Below are positions 30,001 through 36,144 of a stretch of 36,144 bases of DNA, one piece after another; the stretch's first letter is position 1; the number at the start of each line of letters is the position of its first letter. Below the pieces are notes generated by a model. It did not search any database and was not told where the DNA came from. It saw only the letters and a program-made list of their open reading frames with translations. The position numbers and the translations under genes were made by a program. The DNA comes from a virus. The DNA is taken from positions 1 to 36,144 of IMG/VR virus record IMGVR_UViG_3300032323_003043, one strand, 5' to 3'.

Positions 30001-31400
30001 CTACATCTCAAGGACAAGTAGTACTTGGTAATGCAGGATTATTTACTATTCCTTCCAAATTAATTCTTGATATTAAAGGAGGTTATATGGGTACTCTAGA
30101 TAAGAGTGGTATTAATACTCCTTTTGGTAGAATATTTATAGATCATTCTCAAAAGAAAGTTTTCTTATTTGATGGAGCAGCTCCTGTAGAAATTTCAGAT
30201 TTAGGATTATTCTCATTTTTTAGGGATAACATTTCTAAAGATAGAAAGTTTAATATAGGATATGATTGGAAAAATAAAAGAGTATTGCTATCCTTAATTA
30301 AGGAATACTCTAATGATTTAAGTACTGTTGTTAATAATGGTCCTGTTGAAGAAGTAAATGTTTTTTCTAATTCTTATACAACTCTTTCTACAGCTAAAAA
30401 CTTAGGTGAGTTAATTTTTCCTATTAAAATGAAAACTTATAAAGATATATTCTTTAAAGTAACTTTAGAAGAAACTAAATATATTATATTAGATCTTAAA
30501 ATTGCTAATCCTTGCACACTTAATATTTATAAAAAGATGTTTAGTGGAGATATAGAATTATTTAAGACTCAAGAACTTCCTTCTAGTACATTTACAGATA
30601 CTGTATATAATCCTGGAACTAATGCTGAGTATGTAGTAAGAACTTATAATTTTTATAGATTAATAGAAGAATTAGAAAAAGGTGAGTATTATATTGAGGT
30701 TTCTTATGAAGGAACAAATACATTCTTAAGAGAAATTAATTTAATTTCTAGAGTAAAAGAATACCCCTCAGAGTTTGCAATGTCATATTATCCTAAAACT
30801 AATACATGGACTTCTTTGCATAATTTTGCACCCTCCTCATATTTAACTATTAATAGTTCTTCTTATGCATGGAAAAATAATTCTTTTTATAACTTAAGTA
30901 ATGAGGATGGTATAAAGAAAAACTCTTATATAACTTTAGTTACAAACTCTGTTCCTGATGCATTTAAAAGATTTGATAGAATGGAAGTTAATACAATGTC
31001 AGGAGGGGTTGATGGAAAATATTCTCCAGGTTCTATAATGCAAGAAGAATATACATTTTTAAATGAATCTTTTACAACTATTCATTGTTGGACAGATAGA
31101 CAAAATAGTACTAATTTACCATTAGCATATTCTGATAGTTATGAGGATAATTTCTTAAATGGGTATGATGTTGATAAAGTACCTGTCAATTATTATAGAA
31201 GCTCCTTTCACTTAGAACTTCCATTAGATGCAGTAGTAAATCCTTATAAAAATATATTTGATCCTGAAAATTTAGATTTAGATGCAGATTTTCGTTCACA
31301 TTTAAAAGGAAAGTTTCTCTACACTAAGCTATCGTATAACAAAAATACTCCTTTAGTTCTTAATTACATTAAGACATTCTTTAAACCTTCTGTAGCATAA
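27042..31400 (+). CDS. Very large tail/muzzle-like protein
   Basis: 1452 residues. The start NSFEKGLHRSNSPVEQPEGS, then YVDAYNWIRNDSGRLVNEDL is typical of the large crAss-like tail protein, in which QPExxYxxAxNWxRN is conserved. Most of the chain is beta-rich, with KGGYMGTLDKSGINTPFGRI, FIDHSQKKVFLFDGAAPVEI near residue 1030 and a later SEFAMSYYPKTNTWTSLHNF segment, as in beta-propeller tail proteins. It probably forms the outer part of the tail (muzzle) of the virion. It ends in a TAATG overlap with the next gene, and a TCGTATAA motif lies 60 bases before that start. Confidence 0.82.
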   Translation: MEGVNSFEKGLHRSNSPVEQPEGSYVDAYNWIRNDSGRLVNEDLEKIVHTFSEETVLLGHCPIKNEFICFLKSYNTVDGIWNSIIGTFSEGVYTEIFNDKNHSYKLNFTNSIDSVARVVSSGSRVTYFVERDNPIRRFDLDFYLGNPQNYNSFEDFNLQLTVKYPKVDVSVVGPTSTSTGGTLSSTVYSFVVRYIDLSNNKTSWNIPSRLVSVVPADSSALLQEADGGAAPGTTTDKKIVINISDVDLNYPLFEIGVLKYEGLTNVLVSKSLGTFSNNSSQTITFASDDDLKESIDLSNITDVPVYYTSAQSIEQKDNILLISNLTTKSYDTDFQDIANNIVVTYYIDNTLSFDDKRSVNCRGVDVANNTLPNSSNPPTITGNLIGFGTTDEFGVIDQWYGIDGSTFPITDVYQNNTNLYKDSTTKKGFQPGEIYSFSITPIYKDGSVGFAYHIPCNHTGNFGVVHTTVNNIPRYKTKAYVSQVDYPINSGYPPNTGIRHHELPYDFDPVTYVNGVPKVNILRVSFHNISIPDVVKSKIQGYIIGYQERNKDSNKRVIDEGIAIPYLYWSQNQQFYNSFLNGCGRWSAMTGSGTTSAWAYPYAMYYSPNTELGLEIKEGYSFHVWKYSQNYYYNNLSPATDKYFTNKSILRHVKDGDENRYDVEFFDGNKFKSVNGTKAKISKTEKSPNVGIATQNAINGKFNITGSSTFTHIECTTSSPIFDSLHNTSQVIIYPQWTDSSDNVDLQKQAVSIKGAITPQGNGPASGTQTSNTAMVRITNEIDNQYGNLQDATYAVAEIVQDINSTSLEVEGDTYYYKHWYNIRTIVKTDRANRFFQFDFIAGIWHRSQNNLALRHGESGDVPYYPKEKTFFGNDVGGSYSVFGANWWERSLGYNRQYSAANNFKENFPKPLLFSENTSFQNRTIYSKQAFESELSDQYRVFPTLQFHDIPKDRGTITDTFVFNNNFYHHTEYGLWLSYFNPNTTQATSQGQVVLGNAGLFTIPSKLILDIKGGYMGTLDKSGINTPFGRIFIDHSQKKVFLFDGAAPVEISDLGLFSFFRDNISKDRKFNIGYDWKNKRVLLSLIKEYSNDLSTVVNNGPVEEVNVFSNSYTTLSTAKNLGELIFPIKMKTYKDIFFKVTLEETKYIILDLKIANPCTLNIYKKMFSGDIELFKTQELPSSTFTDTVYNPGTNAEYVVRTYNFYRLIEELEKGEYYIEVSYEGTNTFLREINLISRVKEYPSEFAMSYYPKTNTWTSLHNFAPSSYLTINSSSYAWKNNSFYNLSNEDGIKKNSYITLVTNSVPDAFKRFDRMEVNTMSGGVDGKYSPGSIMQEEYTFLNESFTTIHCWTDRQNSTNLPLAYSDSYEDNFLNGYDVDKVPVNYYRSSFHLELPLDAVVNPYKNIFDPENLDLDADFRSHLKGKFLYTKLSYNKNTPLVLNYIKTFFKPSVA
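31332..31339 (+). promoter_or_regulatory. TCGTATAA motif before the 449-residue cargo gene
   Basis: In the coding region of the large tail gene (Ser-Tyr-Asn with rare TCG), 60 bases before the ATG at 31400. Confidence 0.4.
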
Positions 31401-32749
31401 TGAAAACTAAACAACTTAAAAAGAGATATAAATTACAAACTGGAGTTCAGCAAATAGAGTTAGATACTCCTAGTTATAATAAGTATAATAACTTTTTAAC
31501 ACAAAAGTCTGGAGAAGAGAATGCTATTTCAGGAGGTATTCAAGCACTTTCAGGATCTAATGCAGTTATTGGACAAGCAGGTAATATGCTTGGAAATATT
31601 GTTAAGAATAAATCAAAAGATGCTAGGAAAGGTGCTATAGCAGGAGGAGCTTTAAGTATGGCTGGACAAGGAGCTGCATTGGGTGCTACTATTGGTGGTC
31701 CTTGGGGAGCAGCAATTGGAGGAGTTGGAGGACTTATAGCTGGAGGTATTACTGCTAAGAAAAATTATGAAGAAGGAGAAAGATTAAAGAAAATAGATGA
31801 GCAAGAAACTGCTGCTATTAATGAAGCTAAAAAATTTCATAGAGGCACATCTACTGATGTACAGTCTTCTTTGATTAATGATAAAAATATTAGTTATGCT
31901 AAGAAAGGTAAATATAAAGTAAAGACTAAACAACCACGTTTAATTGAGACTGAAGGTAGAGAACCTATCTTTTCTCCTAAAAAAGCCGATGGTACTAGAG
32001 ATCTTCTTTATTATAACCCTAATGATCCTACTCATGCAGAAGGTGGAGTAAAGGCTATGGTTATGCCTAAGAATAAGTATAATGATGGTACTAGTAATTT
32101 AATGCCTAGAAGAAGTAAATACTCATTATTAGGTTCTGGTAAGATGGAAGTAGGAGCTAAGCAACTTAAAGTTAATACTCTTAATGATGCTGCATTTTCT
32201 AGTAACCTTACTGATACTCCTTCTGCTAATGCTGCTAATAAATTTGCACAACCTTTAGCAGGTATTAATCAAGTAGCTAGAAATATTCCAGAAGATAGAA
32301 GACAAGAAAAAGTTAGGACAGAAAGATCACATAAAAAAAGTGTTAAACCTGTAATTGTAGATCCTCCAACACCTTATGAGTTAAAAGAAAAACCACCGTT
32401 GAGTAGAGTTAATAATGATTATAACACTAAAAACAACTTTAAGAAAGGAGGTAAGTATGTAAAAGTTTATGCTCAAGGAAGTAAGAGTGTATCTTTAGCT
32501 TTTAGTAGAGGAGAGAAAGATCCTAAAGGTGGACTTACTCAAAAGGGTGTGGACAAGTATAATAGAGCTACTGGTGGCAATCTTAAAATGGCTGTTACTA
32601 CACCTCCATCTAAACTTAAAGCCGGTAGTAAAGCAGCTAATAGAAGAAAATCTTTTTGTGCTAGAATGTCAGGAGTTAAAGGGCCTATGACAAAACCTAA
32701 TGGTGAACCTTCAAGAAAAGCTCTTGCACTTAGAAAATGGAACTGTTAA
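31400..32749 (+). CDS. Internal virion protein with glycine zipper and RRKSFCARM tail
   Basis: 449 residues. A glycine-zipper region lies at about 78-119 (GAIAGGALSMAGQGAALGAT, IGGPWGAAIGGVGGLIAGG), which could insert into a membrane. Two motifs of the ADG kind follow (KKADGTRDLL, KYNDGTSNLMPR). The C-terminus (LKAGSKAANRRKSFCARMSG, GPMTKPNGEP, ALALRKWNC) is a conserved phage tail domain that I know from many marine and gut phages (DUF6321, name from memory). The mix points to an ejected internal protein. Confidence 0.75.
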   Translation: MKTKQLKKRYKLQTGVQQIELDTPSYNKYNNFLTQKSGEENAISGGIQALSGSNAVIGQAGNMLGNIVKNKSKDARKGAIAGGALSMAGQGAALGATIGGPWGAAIGGVGGLIAGGITAKKNYEEGERLKKIDEQETAAINEAKKFHRGTSTDVQSSLINDKNISYAKKGKYKVKTKQPRLIETEGREPIFSPKKADGTRDLLYYNPNDPTHAEGGVKAMVMPKNKYNDGTSNLMPRRSKYSLLGSGKMEVGAKQLKVNTLNDAAFSSNLTDTPSANAANKFAQPLAGINQVARNIPEDRRQEKVRTERSHKKSVKPVIVDPPTPYELKEKPPLSRVNNDYNTKNNFKKGGKYVKVYAQGSKSVSLAFSRGEKDPKGGLTQKGVDKYNRATGGNLKMAVTTPPSKLKAGSKAANRRKSFCARMSGVKGPMTKPNGEPSRKALALRKWNC

Positions 32750-32761
32750 AATAAAAATATT

Positions 32762-33232
32762 ATGAAATTTAAAAAAGGAAATTCTGGAATATACATTAAG
32801 CCAGAGAACAGAGGTAAATTTACAGCTACTAAGAAAGCTACAGGTAAAACTACTGAGGAACTAACTCACAGTAAGAATCCTGTTACTAAGAAAAGAGCTA
32901 TTTTTGCACAGAATGCTGCTAAATGGAAACATGCAGATGGTTCTAAGAGTGTTAAATCTTTTCCTGATTTAAATAAGGATGGTAAGATTAGTAGAGCTGA
33001 TGTACTTACAGGTATAGGTGTACTTCCTGAAAAAAAAATGTGTGGTTCTAAGAGTATGAAGTATGCTGATGGGACTAAAAAAATAAAGTTTAAAAAAACT
33101 ATGATGAAGAGAGCTGATGGCAGTTATTCTCAAAGAGGTTTATGGGATAATATCCGTGCTAATAAGGGTTCTGGTAAGAAACCTACAGCTGAGATGCTTA
33201 AACAGGAAAAAAAGATTAAAGCCGGTAAATAA
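32762..33232 (+). CDS. Small basic virion protein with EF-hand/dockerin-like loop
   Basis: 156 residues, very lysine-rich. A calcium-binding EF-hand loop of the dockerin type is visible near residues 66-84: DLNKDGKISRADVLTGIG, with acids at loop positions 1, 5 and 12. Three ADG motifs follow each other: KHADGSKSVKS, KYADGTKKIKF and KRADGSYSQRG. The start MKFKKGNSGIYIKPENRGKF and the basic tail suggest DNA contact. It ends in a TAATG overlap with the zincin-like gene. Probably a packaged internal protein. Confidence 0.72.
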   Translation: MKFKKGNSGIYIKPENRGKFTATKKATGKTTEELTHSKNPVTKKRAIFAQNAAKWKHADGSKSVKSFPDLNKDGKISRADVLTGIGVLPEKKMCGSKSMKYADGTKKIKFKKTMMKRADGSYSQRGLWDNIRANKGSGKKPTAEMLKQEKKIKAGK

Positions 33233-33693
33233 TGAAGTTTTCTTCTAAAAATATAAAATTTAAAAAGAAAGATACTTCTTCCATAAAATCCTATGATATG
33301 GGAAAGTATATACTTATCTTAGGTAATAATGCTACAGATATTTTTACATTTTATAATGTAGAAGAGATGCATGGTTTAAATAAAAAAGATGCTCAAGCAG
33401 AAGAAGTAGATAAAACTAAAGGTAATGGAGTTTATATTTATGGATTGACTAACTATAATCCTGCAGATAAGAAGTTAACAGCTAAAAATCCATATAAACC
33501 ATTTTTGTTTTTAAATATGGGTGCTTTCAAGAAGTACAGCCCTGCAAAAAAAATTACTGCAATTATGCATGAGACTGTACATATGAGCATCTTACTTAAT
33601 AACTGGAAAATAACTGATAAAGAAGAAGAAGCAATTACTTATGCTGAAGAACAAGCTAATAAAATTTGGAATAAAGTAGGTAATAAATTATAA
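33232..33693 (+). CDS. Zincin-like metalloprotease (HExxH)
   Basis: 153 residues. The motif TAIMHETVHMSILL (HETVH near residues 114-118) is a HExxH zinc site; a downstream acidic stretch (TDKEEEAITYAEE) holds glutamates that could be the third ligand, as in gluzincins. The N-terminus is basic (MKFSSKNIKFKKKDTSSIK), like that of the other cargo genes. It may process virion or host proteins, at assembly or after ejection. It is coupled to the EF-hand gene by TAATG, and calcium-stabilised partners are plausible. Confidence 0.72.
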   Translation: MKFSSKNIKFKKKDTSSIKSYDMGKYILILGNNATDIFTFYNVEEMHGLNKKDAQAEEVDKTKGNGVYIYGLTNYNPADKKLTAKNPYKPFLFLNMGAFKKYSPAKKITAIMHETVHMSILLNNWKITDKEEEAITYAEEQANKIWNKVGNKL

Positions 33694-33697
33694 AATA

Positions 33698-35089
33698 ATG
33701 TATAGATATCTATCAGGAGCTAAAAGCGTAAAACAATATAGAGGAGATGAGAACCTCCCAGAAGCTAAAAAAGGTATGAAAAACTGTGGATGCAAACACC
33801 CTAAAAGTAAATATAAGTATGGTACTGGAGCAATAATGATTCCAGAAAACTCTGCTATTGTTACTGCTAAAAATGGTATGAATGAGGCTGCTGTAGATGC
33901 TCACCTTAGAGGTGATAATGAGGAAGTAGAAAGAATTATCAATAAGATGCCTTCTGATAATAAATATGGTAAGAAAACATATAAAAAACTTGGTGGAGTA
34001 GATGCTTTAGGTCTTCTTAAAAATGTTACTGCCCCTTCACAAGCAACTGTAAATAGTGCACAATATCCTTGGTTTAAAGCATTTACTTCTTCTAATACAG
34101 AAGCTGGTAGAACATCAACTACAGGACAAAATACTCTCTTAGATCCTAGTGATATTAACAATCAATATAATAATATTGGAGCTTTAGAAAAGAAAGCTGG
34201 TAGAAAGTTTTCTAGCATGGAAGATCTTCAAGGTTATATTTATGATAACATGAGTGATGAACAAAGAAATGCTATGTGGGAAAAATTTGGACCTACTCTT
34301 AAAAGTAGTGAAATGACTAGGGAAAACTTTGTAGACAAACTTGGTGGTGCAAGAACTGCTTATGGTTTAGCTCAAAGTGCTAAAGTTATTCCACAACTTC
34401 CTGGTCCTAATACTGGAGAAGTTATAGAAGAAAAACCTAAAGAAGAAGATAATAATAAATTTGGTTCAAGAAAAGGACTTAATATTGGACCAGCAGCTGA
34501 GTTAGCATATAGACTAAAACAAGGTCTTGAGAAACCAGAAGAAACTCCTAGAAATTTCTTAAAACTTAATAGGTATAAATATGTTTCTAATTTACCACAA
34601 ACTACTAGAGATATTGAACTTGCTGATAAATCTTTTAGAGAAACTGCAAGAGATACTGTAGGAGGAGATGCTGGTAGATATTTAGCTATGGCTGCACAAT
34701 CTTCTGCTAGTAGACAAGATCAAATTTCTAGAGCAAGGCAAATGGATACACAAGCTGCTACAGAAAATCGTAATAAAAATACAGATTTAAGTAATTTAGA
34801 ACTTCAAACTAATAGATCTCTTAAAGATCAATATAATGCTCTTGATGCTCAAACAAGAGCTAATGTTTCTGAGAATAATCTTTTTGCCTCTCAAAAACTA
34901 GATAGCATGCTTGAGAATTCACAACTAATGCGCAATCAAAAGTTTATGGATCAACAGAGATTAGCAATGTTGAAAAGTGCAGCTGATAGTGGTAATTATA
35001 ATATTACTACTAACTCTGATGGCACTATGTCTTACACTGCTAAAAAAAGAGCAGGTGCTAAAAAATTAAAGACGTATAAAAGAAGATAG
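33698..35089 (+). CDS. Internal virion protein (cargo-like)
   Basis: 463 residues. The N-terminus MYRYLSGAKSVKQYRGDENL, then a cysteine motif (MKNCGCKHPK) and GAIMIPENSAIVTAKNGMNE, AAVDAHLRGDNEEVERI is a block I associate with crAss-like internal proteins. The C-terminal half is a long helical, Q/N-rich region (TARDTVGGDAGRYLAMAAQS, ENRNKNTDLSNLELQTNRSL). No catalytic motif. It lies in the run of internal proteins between the muzzle gene and the next large gene. Confidence 0.65.
   Translation: MYRYLSGAKSVKQYRGDENLPEAKKGMKNCGCKHPKSKYKYGTGAIMIPENSAIVTAKNGMNEAAVDAHLRGDNEEVERIINKMPSDNKYGKKTYKKLGGVDALGLLKNVTAPSQATVNSAQYPWFKAFTSSNTEAGRTSTTGQNTLLDPSDINNQYNNIGALEKKAGRKFSSMEDLQGYIYDNMSDEQRNAMWEKFGPTLKSSEMTRENFVDKLGGARTAYGLAQSAKVIPQLPGPNTGEVIEEKPKEEDNNKFGSRKGLNIGPAAELAYRLKQGLEKPEETPRNFLKLNRYKYVSNLPQTTRDIELADKSFRETARDTVGGDAGRYLAMAAQSSASRQDQISRARQMDTQAATENRNKNTDLSNLELQTNRSLKDQYNALDAQTRANVSENNLFASQKLDSMLENSQLMRNQKFMDQQRLAMLKSAADSGNYNITTNSDGTMSYTAKKRAGAKKLKTYKRR
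35072..35080 (+). promoter_or_regulatory. CGTATAA motif before the last gene
   Basis: ACGTATAAA lies in the last codons of the preceding gene, 12 bases before the ATG at 35092. Confidence 0.4.
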
Positions 35090-35091
35090 TT

Positions 35092-36144
35092 ATGGCAATT
35101 AATGCATATACCAAATCTATCCCTATAAGGGAAAGTCAAAATACTTATGTACCTCTTCCTTTTGAAGAGATGTACAAAACTTTGCAGTATAAGCAAGAAT
35201 TGTATGATAAAGCTGATGCTTATGAAAGAGAACAGAAAAAACAAATTTCTAGTTTATCTTCTCCAATAGCTGCGCATAATGAGTATCTTACTCAATATAA
35301 AAATAAATTTCTACAAGATGCTATGACATTACATAGCAGTATTCCTGATAAAGGTTCTGCTGTATATCGTAGAAAATTACAAGATTTAGTAGATGGTTAT
35401 GCATCTGATCCCAATAGACTTTTAATTGATGAGTCTAATGCTGCTTGGGCAGAAAGAACTAAGATTGTAACTAAACAAATGTCAGAAGGCAAATATTCTA
35501 AAGCAGCTGATATGCCTTACCTTGGTTTTACTGGCTCAAATCCTGATGGAAGTTTAAAGAAATTTGTATTTGCTGGTATTAGAGAAAAGAAAGATTGGCA
35601 AAAACTTCTTAGAGAAACTATAGATAAGGTTCCTGAACAAAGGTCTTCAAGAGATTATACTGATAAAGAAACTGGAAAAAGAACTAAAGTTGATGTTACT
35701 AGTAAAAGTTCTAGTGCTATTGCTAATAGCCTTTCTACTGTTTTAGGAATGGATCCAGAAGCTTTACAGGATATGCAAGTAGAGTTGGGTATTACTGATC
35801 CTAAACAATTTAAACAGCATATTTTAGCTCTTGCTCGAGATAATGCTAAGTATGATACTGAAAGAGTAGATGGATGGGAAGGTTCTCTTGTTAAGAGATC
35901 TGATGAGAATGCTGAAAAAGCATCTATGGGAGGAAGAGATTCACTTGGAACTTATGGTAATCCTGGCTACAATGCTGATGAGATTAGTAGTTTGATTTCT
36001 GAAGATGGTAAAATTACTTCTTCTAGAAGTCTTTTAAGTGCCGGCATCTCAATGCTAAATCCATTTGATAATACTAATCCTGTAGAAGAAATTAGAAAAC
36101 TCTTAAATGAGAAGTATGGTTTGGATAAAGTATTTCAAAATTAC
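35092..36144 (+). CDS. Large internal virion protein, N-terminal part (cut by window edge)
   Basis: 351 codons are open from the ATG at 35092 to the window end with no stop. The start MAINAYTKSIPIRESQNTYV, PLPFEEMYKTLQYKQELYDK resembles the N-terminal domain of crAss-like cargo proteins that enter the cell with DNA. The rest is helical and charged (FLQDAMTLHSSIPDKGSAVY, RRKLQDLVDGYA), with QDMQVELGITDPKQFKQHIL later. In related phages giant genes, including the virion RNA polymerase, follow this area, so the full protein may be very large. Confidence 0.7.
   Translation, partial: MAINAYTKSIPIRESQNTYVPLPFEEMYKTLQYKQELYDKADAYEREQKKQISSLSSPIAAHNEYLTQYKNKFLQDAMTLHSSIPDKGSAVYRRKLQDLVDGYASDPNRLLIDESNAAWAERTKIVTKQMSEGKYSKAADMPYLGFTGSNPDGSLKKFVFAGIREKKDWQKLLRETIDKVPEQRSSRDYTDKETGKRTKVDVTSKSSSAIANSLSTVLGMDPEALQDMQVELGITDPKQFKQHILALARDNAKYDTERVDGWEGSLVKRSDENAEKASMGGRDSLGTYGNPGYNADEISSLISEDGKITSSRSLLSAGISMLNPFDNTNPVEEIRKLLNEKYGLDKVFQNY

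Overview
This window looks like part of a tailed phage of the crAss-like group (order Crassvirales), which infects gut Bacteroidales. The call rests on gene content and order: a family B DNA polymerase and lysis-type genes on the minus strand, then a divergent plus-strand block running HU/IHF-like protein, TerL, portal, cargo-like protein, acidic scaffold-like protein, HK97-type capsid protein, neck/ring proteins, a very large tail or muzzle protein and several internal (cargo) virion proteins. Other support is the AT-rich base composition, the lack of clear Shine-Dalgarno sites, and Bacteroidetes-type promoter boxes (TAnnTTTG). All assignments come from reading motifs and context; no database search was run. 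TAA, TGA and TAG all appear to act as stops, so I see no sign of stop-codon recoding here.

Minus-strand block (1-10906). Reading leftward from the divergence: three small charged proteins, an intergenic promoter-to-terminator unit with no ORF (small RNA candidate), a more GC-rich small gene, several short genes each ending at a strong hairpin terminator, a gap of about 300 nt full of potential RNA helices (8836-9131), a coupled membrane-peptide/lipoprotein pair, a group of small unknown proteins, a normal tRNA-Arg(TCT), an ECF-like sigma factor, a membrane-anchored 3D-domain protein, an orphan OmpR/PhoB-type winged helix, an odd cluster of three tRNA-like elements (3464-4122), a secreted protein, an M15 peptidoglycan peptidase, a lipoprotein, a zinc-ribbon protein, and family B DNA polymerase cut by the window edge.

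Plus-strand block (10948-36144). Genes are tightly packed, often with TAATG or longer overlaps, and form the packaging and virion module. Two clear intrinsic terminators divide it: one after the capsid gene (22255-22292), followed by a Bacteroidetes-type promoter, and one after the 411-residue virion protein (25153-25181), followed by a TCGTATAA motif. The last genes (31400-36144) resemble internal cargo proteins; among them are a HExxH (zincin-like) protein and an EF-hand/dockerin-like protein, and several share a short ADG(T/S) motif.

Regulation seems to have three layers that can be read from the DNA: a palindromic host-type promoter box (10920-10935) that can fire both ways at the divergence; a TCGTATAA motif just upstream of many late genes; and a TCCCGA motif found only in gaps of the leftward block, including three copies exactly 20 bp apart in front of the tRNA-like cluster.
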